Below, piece after piece: positions 21,698 to 31,751 of a DNA stretch of 64,000 nucleotides. Every line of letters begins with the position of its first letter. The first letter of the stretch is position 1. The stretch comes from Sphingomonas abaci (GTDB lineage: Bacteria; Pseudomonadota; Alphaproteobacteria; Sphingomonadales; Sphingomonadaceae). Location of the stretch: NCBI RefSeq assembly GCF_014199625.1, contig NZ_JACHNY010000001.1, positions 496,001-560,000 of the forward strand, written 5' to 3'. The notes beneath the pieces were generated by a model. It had not been told where the DNA came from. It saw only the letters and a list, made by a program, of their open reading frames with translations, and ran no database searches. The translations under genes were made by a program, and so were the position numbers.

Positions 21698-22546
21698 ATG
21701 ACGGCCTATCAACCCATTGCCGCTCCCGGCAGCGAGCTGAACGCGCAGGACTTCAAACGCGTCGCCGCGTTCATCGAACAGCATAGCGGCATCAAGACGC
21801 CGCCCAGCAAGCGCCTGCTCGTCGAGGGCCGGCTGCGGCGTCGCGCGCGCGCGAGCGGCTTCGCCTCCGTCGCCGAATATTGCGACCATGTCTTCGCCGA
21901 TCCGGCCAGCCTCGCGACAGAGGCGGAACTGCTGGTCAATGCGCTGACCACCAACAAGACCGACTTCTTCCGGGAGCCGAAGCATTTCGATTATCTGACC
22001 GCCACCGTGCTGCCGGCGTTGGTCGCGGCGGGGGAACGCCGGCTGCGGATCTGGAGCGCGGGCTGCTCGACCGGCGCGGAGCCCTATACGCTGGCCATGC
22101 TGCTCGACCAGTTCTGCATGAGCCAGGCGTGCGGCTATGGCATCCTCGCCACCGACATCGACACCGAGGTGCTGGAGACGGCGCGGCGCGGCATCTATCC
22201 GGCCCCGATGGTCGAGCCGGTGCCGGCGCTGCTCCGCCGCCGTTACCTGATGACGGCGCGCGGCGACCGGGCCGAGGTCCGCATGGTCCCGGAACTGCGC
22301 GCCGCGATCGGCTTCGGCCAGCTCAACTTCATGGACCCACGCTACGGCGTGGGCGACCCCATGCACGTCATCTTCTGCCGCAACGTCCTGATCTATTTCG
22401 ACCAGGAGACCCAGGAGAAGGTGATCCGCCGTCTGCTCGACTGTCTGCTCCCGGGCGGTCACCTGTTCCTCGGCCATTCGGAAACGATCGCGGGCATGGA
22501 CCTTCCGGTCCGCACCGTGGCCGGCACCGTTTTCCAGAAAGTCTGA
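21698..22546 (+). CDS. cheR: Chemotaxis protein methyltransferase CheR
   Basis: 282 residues. The N-terminal helical domain has the family motif TTNKTDFFREPKHFDYL, and the SAM-binding domain has IWSAGCSTGAEPYTLAMLL, ILATDIDTEVLE and IFCRNVLIYFD. It methylates glutamates of the receptors for adaptation. No C-terminal TPR extension is present. The receptors lack a canonical NWETF pentapeptide tether, so how this CheR docks is an open point. Confidence 0.97.
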   Translation: MTAYQPIAAPGSELNAQDFKRVAAFIEQHSGIKTPPSKRLLVEGRLRRRARASGFASVAEYCDHVFADPASLATEAELLVNALTTNKTDFFREPKHFDYLTATVLPALVAAGERRLRIWSAGCSTGAEPYTLAMLLDQFCMSQACGYGILATDIDTEVLETARRGIYPAPMVEPVPALLRRRYLMTARGDRAEVRMVPELRAAIGFGQLNFMDPRYGVGDPMHVIFCRNVLIYFDQETQEKVIRRLLDCLLPGGHLFLGHSETIAGMDLPVRTVAGTVFQKV

Positions 22547-22549
22547 TCC

Positions 22550-23632
22550 ATGCCGCTGCCCAAGATCCGCGTGCTGGTCATCGACGACAGCGCCAGCGTG
22601 CGCCAGGCGATGACCGCGATCCTCTCCGCCGATCCGCAGATCGAGGTGATCGCCGCCGCCGCCGACCCCTTCGCCGCCGCGCGCTACATCCAGGATGCCG
22701 TGCCCGACGTCATCACGCTGGACGTGGAGATGCCGCGAATGGACGGCATCACCTTCCTGCGCAAGCTGATGCAGCAATGCCCGGTGCCGGTGGTCATGTG
22801 CTCCTCGCTGGTCGAGGAGGGATCGGACACGCTGCTCCAGGCGCTGGAGGCCGGGGCCGTCGACATCATCCTGAAGCCGCGTGTCGGCGTCACCGAACAT
22901 CTGAACGAAGCGCATCAGATGATCTGCGACACGGTCAAGGGGGCGGCCCTTGCCCGCGTCTCGGCCCGGCGGCCGCGCGTGCAGGCCGGCCCGGCGCCCA
23001 AGCTGACCGCCGACGCCATGTTGCCGCCGCCGCCCGCCGGCCGGGCGATGAGCCGCACGACCGAGATGGTCGTCTGCATCGGCGCCTCGACCGGCGGCAC
23101 CGAGGCGCTGCGCGAGGTGCTGGAGGCGCTGCCCGCCAATGCGCCCGGCATCGTCATCGTCCAGCACATGCCCGAAAGCTTCACCCGCGCCTTCGCCCGC
23201 CGTCTCAACGCGATCTGCGAGGTCGACGTGAAGGAGGCGGAGGACGGCGACACGGTGATGCGCGGCCATGTGCTGATCGCGCCGGGCGGCCTGCGCCACA
23301 CGCTGCTGGAGCGCCAGGGCGCGCGTTATTGCGTGTCGGTGCGCGAGGGGCCGCTGGTGTCGCGCCATCGGCCGTCGGTCGATGTGCTGTTCCGCTCCGC
23401 CGCGCGGTCGGCGGGGTCCAATGCGGTAGGGATCATCATGACGGGCATGGGGGATGACGGCGCGCGCGGCCTGCTGGAGATGCGCGAGGCGGGCGCACGC
23501 ACCGTGGCGCAGGACGAGGCGAGTTCGATCGTGTTCGGCATGCCCAAGGAGGCGATCGCGCGCGGCGCCGCCGAACGGGTCGTGCCGCTCGACCAGATCG
23601 CCCGTGCCCTGCTGACGGCCAGCACGCGATGA
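22550..23632 (+). CDS. cheB: Chemotaxis methylesterase/deamidase CheB
   Basis: 360 residues, starting three bases after cheR. The receiver domain has [14 protein letters not shown] and [15 protein letters not shown]; after a linker of about 45 residues comes the esterase domain with the Ser in [10 protein letters not shown], the His in QHMPESFT and the Asp in [12 protein letters not shown], the full catalytic triad. It removes receptor methyl groups when phosphorylated by CheA. The stop overlaps the start of the last gene by four bases. Confidence 0.97.
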   Translation: MPLPKIRVLVIDDSASVRQAMTAILSADPQIEVIAAAADPFAAARYIQDAVPDVITLDVEMPRMDGITFLRKLMQQCPVPVVMCSSLVEEGSDTLLQALEAGAVDIILKPRVGVTEHLNEAHQMICDTVKGAALARVSARRPRVQAGPAPKLTADAMLPPPPAGRAMSRTTEMVVCIGASTGGTEALREVLEALPANAPGIVIVQHMPESFTRAFARRLNAICEVDVKEAEDGDTVMRGHVLIAPGGLRHTLLERQGARYCVSVREGPLVSRHRPSVDVLFRSAARSAGSNAVGIIMTGMGDDGARGLLEMREAGARTVAQDEASSIVFGMPKEAIARGAAERVVPLDQIARALLTASTR

Positions 23633-25419
23633 CCGCCCCCTTTCCGCAGCCGGCCACCGGCGCGCCCGTCGCCGCCGCCGACATCCAGGGTCTGGACACG
23701 GTCCTGCCAGACCCGGCGGACCAGCCGCCGCTTGGTCGCATCGCCGACACGCTCGACGAACTCGCCGCCGGGCTCGACATGCGCTTCGTCGCCGCCGGCA
23801 ACGCGCTCGGCCTCGAATATCAGATGGTCGAGCAACTGATCGCGGCGCTGGAGGGCATGACCTCGGCGATGAACGGGTCGGGCGGCCAGCTCGCCATCGC
23901 CCGGCTGCTGGAGGTCGCCCGGTCGCTGACCCAGCTACCGGCGCTGCAACGCGGCCGCAATGCCGAGCTGGACGCGATCGGCCGCAACGGCCATGGCCTG
24001 ATCAGCGTGCTGGACGATGTCCGCAAGACGCTGGACCTGCTGCGCGTCTATGGCCTGAACGTGCAGGTGGTGGCGGCGGACAGCGGTGGCTTCACCGACT
24101 TCGCCAACCAGATGACCCACAAGATCGAGCATAGCGACAGCCATGTCGCCGCGCTGGGCGTGGCGCTGAAGGCGATGAACGCCGCCCTGCCCGCCGCCCG
24201 CCAGGCCGAGCAGAACCTGGTTTCCGAGTTCGCCAAGGTGCTGCCGATGGTGCCCGAACGGCTGATCCGCGAGGCCGGGGCGCTGCGCGACTTCCAGGCC
24301 GGGCTGCTGGTGCAGGCGGACCGGATCGCCGCATCGGCGCGGAGCGTGCGCGGCCATGTCGCCGAGGCGATCGGCGCGCTGCAGGTCGGCGACATCGCGC
24401 GACAGCGGCTGGAGCATCTCGCCGCCGCCGCGCGACGGGTCGCCGAGCTGCCGGCAGGCGCGGACGCCGTGCTGGTCGAGCGGCGCATGGCCGCGCTGCT
24501 CGCCGCGCAGATCAGCGACACCACCGACCAGTTCCAGAGCGAGACCGACCGGCTGGTCGGCAGCCTGCGCCGCATCCTGCCCGAGGCGAAGCAGCTGCTG
24601 GACATGAGCCGCACCATCGCCGCCACGGGTCCGGCGGACCAGGGCGATGCGGGCGGCCAGACCTTCCTCCACCAGCTGAAGCACGGGATCGCGGAGATGG
24701 CGACGCTGACCGGCCGGCTGCGGGAGGCCGACCTGCAGATCGACCGGATCGCGGCGGCGACCTCGGAGGCGGCGGATGGCATGGTCTGTCGGCTGGCGCA
24801 GATGCGCCGCGCCCGCCGCGACGTGCAACTCATGGCGCTCAACGCCGGCTTCCGCAGCATGCGGGCCGGCGTCAACAGCCGGCCGCTGACGATCGTCACC
24901 GCGCATATCCATGATTGCGCCAACGTGCTGGACCGCCAGGTCGACCAGATCGACGCGCTGATCGGCACGCTGTCGGCCGGTGCGACGCGGCTCGGCGAGC
25001 TGCGCGGCCAGGCGGGCACGGACGCCGGCGAGGCGCTGTCGGACGCGCTCCGGACGATCGACGAGGGCGCCGCGCATATCGACGCCGAACTGGCCAAGGT
25101 CGGCGACGATGCCGCCCAGTCGCTGGTGGTGCTGGAGGAGACGATCGAACGCGTCGACTGCAACGACGCGATGCGGGCGCCGCTCTGGCGGTTGGCGGGC
25201 GAACTGGCCCAGATCGCCGAACGGGGCGAGCAGGCCGAACTGCCGCCCGAGGCGGCGCGTCTCCATGCGACGTTGCTCGACCGGCTCGTCGCCAGCTACA
25301 CCATGGCGCGTGAACGCGAGGTCCACGCCGCCGTCACCGGCCAGCCGATCGCCGCCGCCGCAACGGCCTCGCCCGGCTCCGATTCGGATGACGATCTGTT
25401 CGACGACGCGCTGTTCTGA
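23629..25419 (+). CDS. Large helical protein of unknown function ending the chemotaxis operon
   Basis: 596 residues, almost entirely predicted helix, with no membrane segment or signal peptide, so cytoplasmic. Two things stand out by eye. [15 protein letters not shown] carries D255-x-x-x-Q259, the spacing of the catalytic Asp and Gln of the CheY-P phosphatase CheZ (DLTGQ in E. coli). Residues about 398-435 ([15 protein letters not shown]...) resemble a decayed receptor hairpin tip ([14 protein letters not shown]). The C-terminus [13 protein letters not shown] resembles the acidic tails of the two receptors. It is coupled to cheB. It may be a phosphatase or array adaptor; no function is established. 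Confidence 0.8.
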   Translation: MTAPFPQPATGAPVAAADIQGLDTVLPDPADQPPLGRIADTLDELAAGLDMRFVAAGNALGLEYQMVEQLIAALEGMTSAMNGSGGQLAIARLLEVARSLTQLPALQRGRNAELDAIGRNGHGLISVLDDVRKTLDLLRVYGLNVQVVAADSGGFTDFANQMTHKIEHSDSHVAALGVALKAMNAALPAARQAEQNLVSEFAKVLPMVPERLIREAGALRDFQAGLLVQADRIAASARSVRGHVAEAIGALQVGDIARQRLEHLAAAARRVAELPAGADAVLVERRMAALLAAQISDTTDQFQSETDRLVGSLRRILPEAKQLLDMSRTIAATGPADQGDAGGQTFLHQLKHGIAEMATLTGRLREADLQIDRIAAATSEAADGMVCRLAQMRRARRDVQLMALNAGFRSMRAGVNSRPLTIVTAHIHDCANVLDRQVDQIDALIGTLSAGATRLGELRGQAGTDAGEALSDALRTIDEGAAHIDAELAKVGDDAAQSLVVLEETIERVDCNDAMRAPLWRLAGELAQIAERGEQAELPPEAARLHATLLDRLVASYTMAREREVHAAVTGQPIAAAATASPGSDSDDDLFDDALF

Positions 25420-25425
25420 GCGTCG

Positions 25426-26634
25426 TTACGCCCGCGCCCCCACCGCCGACAGGGGGGGCCGCGTCGACGTCGGCGACCGGCCCCTGACCAGGATGCAGCG
25501 GTTCCGGCCGGCCGCCTTGGCCTCGTACAGCGCCCGGTCGGCGCGGCGGAGCGCGGCGGTCAACGTTTCCCCGGCCGCCAGGTCGGTCAGTCCGATGCTG
25601 ACCGACAGGCCCGGCAGGTCGGGCAGGTCGGGCAGGGTCAGGGCGGCCACGCTGACGCGGATGCGCTCGCAGACCGGATGCGCCGCCTCCAGGTCCTGAT
25701 CGGGCATCAGCAGCACGAATTCCTCGCCGCCCAGCCGCGCCGCCACCCCCAGCGCCGGGCGCACCGTGTCCAGGCACTGCGCGACCCGCCGCAGCACCGC
25801 GTCGCCGCCGTCATGGCCAAGCCGGTCGTTGATGCTCTTGAAATGGTCGAGGTCGAGGATCGCGATCGCCATGACCACCCGGCCGATCCGGTGCTGTGCG
25901 GGATCGACCCGCCGATCGAACGCTTCCTCCAGCGCCCGGCGGTTCGGCAGCCCGGTCAGGGGGTCGATGCGGGCCTGGTCGTGATGCGTCTTCACGAGCG
26001 ATTGCAGCACCGCGATCAGGATCAGGAGGCCCGCCGCGACCAGCAGCACGCCCGTGCTCGCCTGCGACACGACGCCGTAGATCGAGCCGAGATAATCCCG
26101 CTCGCTGCCGAACCCCAGTGGGGCGGCCAGGAACGGTTTCGCCAGGAAATGCAGGCCGGTGACGAGGAACACGGCCACCAGCACCCGGTTCATCGCCGAG
26201 CGCGGCGCATCGCGCCAGGCGGTCGCGGCGCACAGGATCATGCTCGCCGCGAAGAAGCACTGCACGACCAGCCGTTGCTCCACCCCGTCCCCGCCCAAAG
26301 GCCGCAGCGTGAAATAGGTCACGCCCGGGCCGACGATCAGCGCGCATCCGAGCCACATCGGCCGGCGCTGGTGGAAGAGGGAGAGGGCCGGGGCCATCAG
26401 CGTCAGGCCGATCAAGAAGCCGCTCGGCCCCAGGCGATTCATCACCTGCGCATCGCCCCCCGCCGCGACGATCAGGTGCGAGGCTGGCTCGAGCACGCCG
26501 AAGCCATAGCTCACCGCCATCCAGCCGATCCGGCGTGCGCCGGGATTGAGGCAGGCGATGACCACGAAGCTGATCCCGAACAGCAACGCCGTCAGCATGT
26601 TCATCAGCAACGGCAGAACAGCTTGCGGCACCAT
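25426..26634 (-). CDS. Membrane-bound diguanylate cyclase (GGDEF)
   Basis: 402 residues from the ATG at 26634; a GTG 39 bases upstream is the alternative. The N-terminal half (1-220) has about seven hydrophobic segments forming an integral membrane sensor. The GGDEF domain (about 235-390) has DPLTGLPNRRALEEAF, DLDHFKSINDRLGHDGGD and an intact active site GGEEF, so it should make c-di-GMP. The RxxD inhibition site expected just before GGEEF is missing (ALGVAARL), which argues against product feedback. It converges with the chemotaxis operon, six bases away. Confidence 0.93.
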   Translation of the reverse strand: MVPQAVLPLLMNMLTALLFGISFVVIACLNPGARRIGWMAVSYGFGVLEPASHLIVAAGGDAQVMNRLGPSGFLIGLTLMAPALSLFHQRRPMWLGCALIVGPGVTYFTLRPLGGDGVEQRLVVQCFFAASMILCAATAWRDAPRSAMNRVLVAVFLVTGLHFLAKPFLAAPLGFGSERDYLGSIYGVVSQASTGVLLVAAGLLILIAVLQSLVKTHHDQARIDPLTGLPNRRALEEAFDRRVDPAQHRIGRVVMAIAILDLDHFKSINDRLGHDGGDAVLRRVAQCLDTVRPALGVAARLGGEEFVLLMPDQDLEAAHPVCERIRVSVAALTLPDLPDLPGLSVSIGLTDLAAGETLTAALRRADRALYEAKAAGRNRCILVRGRSPTSTRPPLSAVGARA

Positions 26635-26802
26635 GGATCGGCAATCCGGACAGGAACTTGAGAGGGAAAGCACGACACGCTTGGAACATTCGAAGCCAAG
26701 TGTTGGCTAATACAGCCGCCAAATTGTTGCAACGGCAATTGTATCGTAATTTACCTTCATTTCGGTGGAAAGGACGGGAGAAGATGGCCATCGTCCGGAA
26801 CG

Positions 26803-26838
26803 AAAAAACGACCGCGCGGGCAGCCCGCACGGTCGTTT
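26803..26838 (-). terminator. Rho-independent terminator of pnp
   Basis: A 16-bp stem with one mismatch (arms 26806-26821 and 26823-26838) is followed on the minus strand by six Ts. It lies about 60 bases past the pnp stop. The A/T flanks on both sides make it possibly bidirectional. Confidence 0.88.
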
Positions 26839-26897
26839 CGTCCTGATCCTGACCCGAAGGCGCGGTCACCCGGCCTTCGGGAGGGAGCCGGGGATGA

Positions 26898-29264
26898 TCA
26901 GTCGCGATCACCGGTCAGGAAGGCCGGCGCGAACGGCGCCGGGCCGTCCTCGCCGCCCTCGCGCTCGCGACGCGGGCCACGGCCCTCGCCCCGCTCGCCG
27001 GAACGCTCGCCGCCCCGGTCGCCACGATCGCGACGCGGACCGCCACGACCTTCGCCGCCGTCCCGACGCGGACCGCGGTCGCCGCCGCCGCCGCCGCCGC
27101 CGCGCGGGCCACGGTCGCCGCGATCACCCCGGTCGCCGCGCGGTTCGCGCGCCGGACGGGTGTCCTCCAGCTCGGCGCCGGTCTCCTGGTCGACGACGCG
27201 CATCGACAGGCGCACCTTGCCGCGCGGATCGATCTCGAGCACCTTGACCTTGACGGCCTGGCCCTCGGACAGCGCGTCCGACACCTTCTCGACCCGCTCG
27301 TTCTTGATCTCCGAGACGTGGACGAGACCGTCCTTGCCGCCCATGAAGTTCACGAACGCGCCGAAATCGACCAGGTTGACGACCTTGCCGTCATAGATCT
27401 TGCCGACCTCGGCCTCTTCGACCAGGCCCTTGATCCACTTGACCGCGGCCTCGATCTGGCTCTGGTCGGACGACGACACCTTGATGACGCCCTCGTCGTC
27501 AATGTCGACCTTGGCGCCGGTGGTGGCGACGATCTCGCGGATCACCTTGCCGCCGGTGCCAATCACTTCGCGGATCTTCGACTTGTCGATCGTGAAGGTC
27601 TCGATGCGCGGCGCATGCGCCGACAGCTCGGTGCGGGTCGAATCCAGCGCCTTGGCCATCTCGCCCAGGATATGGGCGCGGCCCTCATGCGCCTGGGCCA
27701 GCGCGACCTTCATGATCTCCTCGGTGATGCCGGCGATCTTGATGTCCATCTGGAGGCTGGTGATGCCCTCGCTGGTGCCGGCGACCTTGAAGTCCATGTC
27801 GCCCAGGTGATCCTCGTCACCCAGGATGTCGGACAGGACGGCGAAGTCCTTGCCCTCCAGGATCAGGCCCATCGCGATACCCGAGACGGGGCGCTTGATC
27901 GGCACGCCCGCATCCATCAGCGACAGCGAGCCGCCGCAGACCGTCGCCATCGACGACGAGCCGTTCGACTCGGTGATGTCGCTGGTGACGCGGATCGTGT
28001 AGGGGAATTCCTCCTTGGTCGGCAGCACCGGGTGCAGCGCACGCCACGCCAGCTTGCCGTGGCCGACCTCGCGACGCCCCGGCGCGCCGAAGCGGCCCAC
28101 TTCGCCGACCGAATAGGGCGGGAAGTTATAGTGCAGCATGAAGTGCTGGTAGGACAGGCCGTTCAGACCGTCGATCATCTGCTCGGCGTCGCGAGTGCCC
28201 AACGTCGTGGTCGCGATCGTCTGGGTCTCGCCGCGCGTGAACAGCGCCGAGCCGTGCGAGCGCGGCAGGAAGTGGACCTCGGCTTCGATCGGACGGATCT
28301 GCGTGGTGGTGCGACCATCGATGCGGCGGCCGTCCTTCAGGATCGCGGTGCGGACGATCTCCGCCTCCAGCTTCTTGACCAGCTTGGCGGCGGCGAGCTG
28401 CTCCTGCGGCGTGCGGTCGGCCATCGCCGCCTTCGCCTTGGCGCGCGCCTCGCCCAACGCGGTCTGGCGCTGCTGCTTGTCGGTCAGCTTGTAGGCGGCG
28501 GTGATGTCCTTGCCGACCAGCTTCTTCAGCTCGGCCTTGACCGCCTTCTGGTCGTCGCCCTGCTTCAGCTCCCAGGGGTCCTTGGCGGCCTGCTCGGCAA
28601 GGTCGATGATCGCGTCGATGATCTGGCGCGATGCCTTGTGCGCGAACACCACGGCGCCCAGCATGACGTCTTCCGACAGCTCCTTGGCTTCGGATTCGAC
28701 CATCATCACCGCGTCGTGCGTCGCCGCGACGACCAGGTCCAGGTCGCCGTCCAGCACCTCGGCATCGGTCGGGTTGAGCTGGTACTCGCCATTCTTGTAG
28801 CCGACGCGCGCGCAGCCGATCGGGCCCATGAACGGCACGCCCGAGATGGTCAGCGCCGCCGAGGCCGCGATCATCGCGACGATGTCGGGCTCGTTCTCGC
28901 CGTCATAGGACAGCACCTGCGCGATGCAGTTGATCTCGTTGTAGAAGCCCTCGGGGAACAGCGGGCGGATCGGACGGTCGATCAGGCGGCTGACCAGCGT
29001 CTCCCGCTCGGTCGCGCCACGCTCGCGCTTGAAGAAGCCGCCGGGGATGCGGCCGCTGGCGGAGAACTTCTCCTGGTAATGGACGGTGAGCGGGAAGAAA
29101 TCCTGCCCTTCCTTGACCGTCTTGGCAGCCGTGACGGCGCACAGAACGACCGTCTCGCCGAGCGTCGCGATCACCGCGCCGTCGGCCTGGCGGGCGACCT
29201 TGCCCGTCTCGAGGGTCAGGGTCTTGCCGCCCCACTCGATCTGCACTTTCTTGGTATCGAACAT
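26898..29264 (-). CDS. pnp: Polyribonucleotide nucleotidyltransferase (PNPase)
   Basis: 788 residues. It degrades RNA 3' to 5' using phosphate and is a degradosome component. Two RNase PH domains flank a helical linker (first at 1-230, second about 310-555), then a KH domain ([20 protein letters not shown]) and an S1 domain ([15 protein letters not shown]). After about residue 700 there is a long Arg/Gly/Asp-rich tail (repeats of DRGDRG, a GGGGGGG run, GERGEGRG) that is longer than in E. coli and probably binds RNA or partners. AAGGAAG precedes the ATG. It lies downstream of rpsO, the classic order. Confidence 0.98.
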   Translation of the reverse strand: MFDTKKVQIEWGGKTLTLETGKVARQADGAVIATLGETVVLCAVTAAKTVKEGQDFFPLTVHYQEKFSASGRIPGGFFKRERGATERETLVSRLIDRPIRPLFPEGFYNEINCIAQVLSYDGENEPDIVAMIAASAALTISGVPFMGPIGCARVGYKNGEYQLNPTDAEVLDGDLDLVVAATHDAVMMVESEAKELSEDVMLGAVVFAHKASRQIIDAIIDLAEQAAKDPWELKQGDDQKAVKAELKKLVGKDITAAYKLTDKQQRQTALGEARAKAKAAMADRTPQEQLAAAKLVKKLEAEIVRTAILKDGRRIDGRTTTQIRPIEAEVHFLPRSHGSALFTRGETQTIATTTLGTRDAEQMIDGLNGLSYQHFMLHYNFPPYSVGEVGRFGAPGRREVGHGKLAWRALHPVLPTKEEFPYTIRVTSDITESNGSSSMATVCGGSLSLMDAGVPIKRPVSGIAMGLILEGKDFAVLSDILGDEDHLGDMDFKVAGTSEGITSLQMDIKIAGITEEIMKVALAQAHEGRAHILGEMAKALDSTRTELSAHAPRIETFTIDKSKIREVIGTGGKVIREIVATTGAKVDIDDEGVIKVSSSDQSQIEAAVKWIKGLVEEAEVGKIYDGKVVNLVDFGAFVNFMGGKDGLVHVSEIKNERVEKVSDALSEGQAVKVKVLEIDPRGKVRLSMRVVDQETGAELEDTRPAREPRGDRGDRGDRGPRGGGGGGGDRGPRRDGGEGRGGPRRDRGDRGGERSGERGEGRGPRREREGGEDGPAPFAPAFLTGDRD

Positions 29265-29312
29265 ATCGCTTCCTTCACTCCCGCCGCGCCGATCGCGCCG
29301 GGGGCCTATGAT

Positions 29313-29330
29313 GCGGGCTAACCGGCCCGC
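29313..29330 (-). promoter_or_regulatory. Hairpin in the rpsO-pnp leader
   Basis: A perfect 6-bp GC stem (29313-29318 with 29325-29330) lies about 50 bases before the pnp start. In enterobacteria an RNase III-cut stem in the pnp leader allows autoregulation; a similar role here is only suggested by position. Confidence 0.3.
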
Positions 29331-29394
29331 GGCGGCGTGGGACGCTTCGTCGCCCCCATGCCCGCCGCGCCGGATTGCGGGCGGGCAGATACGA

Positions 29395-29419
29395 GAAGGG
29401 CGCCGCGAGGGCGCCCTTC
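29395..29419 (-). terminator. Hairpin directly after rpsO
   Basis: A 10-bp stem (29395-29404 with 29410-29419) and five-base loop begin four bases past the rpsO stop. The following T-run is poor, so it may act as a partial terminator or processing site between rpsO and pnp. Confidence 0.6.
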
Positions 29420-29423
29420 CGAA

Positions 29424-29693
29424 TTACTTGCGAAGGCCGAGCTTCGCGATCAGTGCCAGATACCGGTCGCCGTCCTTCTTGCGGAGATAATCCAGCAGCG
29501 AACGACGCTTGTTCACCAGCATCAGCAGGCCGCGGCGGGAATGGTTATCCTTGGCGTGGCCCTTGAAATGCTCGGTCAGGTTCTTGATGCGGTCGGTCAG
29601 GATCGCGACCTGCACCTCGGGAGACCCCGTGTCGCCCTCTTCGCGGGCATGTTCCTTGATCAGCGCCTGCTTGCGCTCTGCCGTGATCGACAT
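29424..29693 (-). CDS. rpsO: 30S ribosomal protein S15
   Basis: 89 residues, exactly the usual length, from the ATG at 29693, which has AAGG six bases upstream. An ATG two codons earlier would sit directly on the Shine-Dalgarno. It contains the S15 signature ([42 protein letters not shown]). It binds 16S rRNA early in 30S assembly. It lies 14 bases after truB and upstream of pnp. Confidence 0.98.
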   Translation of the reverse strand: MSITAERKQALIKEHAREEGDTGSPEVQVAILTDRIKNLTEHFKGHAKDNHSRRGLLMLVNKRRSLLDYLRKKDGDRYLALIAKLGLRK

Positions 29694-29707
29694 CGTCATC
29701 CTTTCAA

Positions 29708-30601
29708 TCAGAGGTTGAAGCCGCGAACGACCCGGACCTCGCCCGCGACCACGTCGACCAGCGCCACAGGGGCGGAGTCGAGCATCGCGAAGGCCGCGCC
29801 GTCATCGGCATGCACCCCGACCAACACACGCCCCTGACGGAGCGCCCCTGCCTGGTCGGGAGAGAGAGCAAGAGCCGGGATGTCGTCCAGCCCCGCCCTC
29901 AACGGCAGGAGTATCTGTTCAAGGGTGCGCGCCTGCCCCATTTCGTTCAAATTGTCCAGCGATATCGCGCCGGACAGGTCGAAGGGACCCGCCTTGAGCC
30001 GGCGCAGCATGGTGACATGGCCGACCGTGCCGAGCGCCAGCGCGATGTCGCGCGCCAGGCTGCGGATATAGGTGCCCTTGGAGACATGCGCGACCAGGGT
30101 CGCCGCGTCGAGCGGCCCGTCCTCTGCGGCCGCATCGATCGAGAGCGCGTGGATCACCACGTCGCGGCTCTTCAGCACCACGTCCTCGCCGGCCCGCGCC
30201 AGGTCATAGGCGCGCTCGCCATCGACCTTGAGCGCCGAATAGGCCGGCGGCACCTGCGCGATCGGCCCGGTGAAGCGCGGCAGCACCGTGGCGAGCGCGC
30301 TGCGCGTCGGCCGCACCGGGCTGGTCGCGATCACCGGCCCCTCGGCGTCCAGCGTATCGGTCTGCTCGCCGAAGCGGATGGTGAAGGCATAGACCTTGTC
30401 GCTGTCGAGCATCCGCCCCGCCAGCTTCGTCGCCTCGCCAACCGCGATCGGCAGCACGCCGGTCGCCAGCGGATCGAGCGTGCCGCCATGGCCGACCTTC
30501 ACCTTGCCATGCCCCGCCTGGCGCAGCACGCGCTTGACCGCGGCGACGCCTTGGGTCGAGCCCAGGCCCAGCGGCTTGTCGAGGATGATCCAGCCGTGCA
30601 T
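29708..30601 (-). CDS. truB: tRNA pseudouridine(55) synthase TruB
   Basis: 297 residues. The catalytic Asp43 is in [14 protein letters not shown]. Also visible are the N-terminal [14 protein letters not shown] and the [19 protein letters not shown] motif that binds the T-arm. It converts U55 of tRNAs to pseudouridine. The gene begins four bases after tdk ends and belongs to the tdk-truB-rpsO-pnp run. Confidence 0.97.
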   Translation of the reverse strand: MHGWIILDKPLGLGSTQGVAAVKRVLRQAGHGKVKVGHGGTLDPLATGVLPIAVGEATKLAGRMLDSDKVYAFTIRFGEQTDTLDAEGPVIATSPVRPTRSALATVLPRFTGPIAQVPPAYSALKVDGERAYDLARAGEDVVLKSRDVVIHALSIDAAAEDGPLDAATLVAHVSKGTYIRSLARDIALALGTVGHVTMLRRLKAGPFDLSGAISLDNLNEMGQARTLEQILLPLRAGLDDIPALALSPDQAGALRQGRVLVGVHADDGAAFAMLDSAPVALVDVVAGEVRVVRGFNL

Positions 30602-30605
30602 CGCC

Positions 30606-31193
30606 TTATCCTTCCGCCTGGATCAGCGCCTCGGCGTGGTGCCGGCGACACAGCGCGGTATAGCGGTCGTTGCCGCCGATCTCGGTCTGCGACCCCCGCG
30701 CCACCGGAGCACCGTCGGCATCGACGCGCAGGTTCATCGTCGCCTTGCGCCCACAGACGCAGACCGACTTGATCTCGGTCAGCTCGTCGGCCAACGCCAG
30801 CAGCCGCGCCGATCCCTCGAACAGCACGCCTTGGAAGTCGGTGCGCAGACCATAGGCCAGCACCGGCACGCCCAGCCGGTCGCAGACCCGGGCGAGCTGG
30901 TCGACCTGCCCGCCGCTCAGAAATTGCGCCTCGTCGACCAGCACGCAGGACAGGGGCGTCTCGGCATGGCGGTCGTCGATGCACCCATAAAGGTCGGTGG
31001 CGGGACCGAAGGGGGTAGCCGGCGCGGCCAGGCCGATGCGCGAGGCGATCGTCCCCGCCTCGAACCGGTCGTCGATCGCGGCGGTGAACAGCATCGTCGC
31101 CATGCCGCGCTCGCGATAGTTGAAGTCGGCCTGCAACAGGTTGGTCGACTTGCCCGCGTTCATCGACGCATAATAGAAATAGAGCTTGGCCAT
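30606..31193 (-). CDS. tdk: Thymidine kinase
   Basis: 195 residues of the type II (tetrameric) class. The P-loop is in YYASMNAGKSTNL, the DExx-like Walker B in CVLVDEAQFL, and the lasso region leads to a zinc site with CVCGRKATMNLR and a late CRRHH. It phosphorylates thymidine for salvage into dTMP. It is only four bases from truB, so probably co-transcribed. Confidence 0.97.
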   Translation of the reverse strand: MAKLYFYYASMNAGKSTNLLQADFNYRERGMATMLFTAAIDDRFEAGTIASRIGLAAPATPFGPATDLYGCIDDRHAETPLSCVLVDEAQFLSGGQVDQLARVCDRLGVPVLAYGLRTDFQGVLFEGSARLLALADELTEIKSVCVCGRKATMNLRVDADGAPVARGSQTEIGGNDRYTALCRRHHAEALIQAEG

Positions 31194-31242
31194 CGCCGTC
31201 CCGTTACCAGCTTGTCGGGCGGGCGGAAGGCCCCTTCCCGCT

Positions 31243-31674
31243 TTACGCCGCGACCAGTCGCTCGGCGGTGGCGTCGGCCAGGCTGGTGCCGTCCAGGATG
31301 CGCGCGGTCTCGTCGCGCACCCGCGCCATGGCCTGGCGGATCGCGCAGGCGGCCTCGTCCTTGCAGTCGGCGCAGCGACGATAGGCGGTGCGGCTCACGC
31401 ACGGGACCAGCGCCAGCGGCCCCTCGATGGTGCGGATGATGTCGCCCAGCGAGATCAGGTGCGCCGGTCGCGCCAGCAGATAGCCGCCATGTTTCCCGCG
31501 ATGGCTGAGCACCAGCCCCGCCTCGCGCAGGTCGGCCAGGATCAGCTCCAGGAACTTGCGCGGCACATTCGCCTCGGCCGCGATCCGCGTCATCGGGATC
31601 GGCGCGCTGCCGGCCGGGGCGGTGGCCAGGAACAGCAGGGAACGCAGGGCGTAACGGGAACGCTGGGTCAACAT
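31243..31674 (-). CDS. Rrf2-family transcriptional regulator with a four-cysteine cluster
   Basis: 143 residues from the ATG at 31674; the frame extends upstream through the ssrA gene and is rejected there. The N-terminal winged helix is typical of Rrf2 (SRYALRSLLFLATAP, IAAEANVPRKFLELILADLREAGLV, RGKHGGYLLARP). Near residue 92 the segment CVSRTAYRRCADCKDEAAC contains four cysteines (C-x8-C-x2-C-x5-C), suitable for an Fe-S cluster as in IscR, RirA or NsrR, although the spacing matches none exactly. It probably senses iron, Fe-S status or NO. It is divergent from ssrA. Confidence 0.92.
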   Translation of the reverse strand: MLTQRSRYALRSLLFLATAPAGSAPIPMTRIAAEANVPRKFLELILADLREAGLVLSHRGKHGGYLLARPAHLISLGDIIRTIEGPLALVPCVSRTAYRRCADCKDEAACAIRQAMARVRDETARILDGTSLADATAERLVAA

Positions 31675-31718
31675 GATGCGGGCCGATATGGCCCTGATTT
31701 GTGGCGAGCGAAAGGCGT

Positions 31719-31746
31719 TTGCATGTGGCGACGCACGCCCTATATC
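31719..31746 (+). promoter_or_regulatory. Candidate ssrA promoter
   Basis: TTGCAT (31719-31724) and TATATC (31741-31746) are separated by 16 bases, and the overlapping CTATAT is a usual alphaproteobacterial -10. The site is just upstream of the acceptor piece of ssrA and 45-70 bases from the divergent Rrf2 start. Confidence 0.4.
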
Positions 31747-31751
31747 GGTCG

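Noticed and set aside
23629-25419. Calling the last chemotaxis gene a methyl-accepting receptor
   Set aside because: No membrane helices, no HAMP and only a weak hairpin-like segment; I left it as unknown with the resemblances stated.
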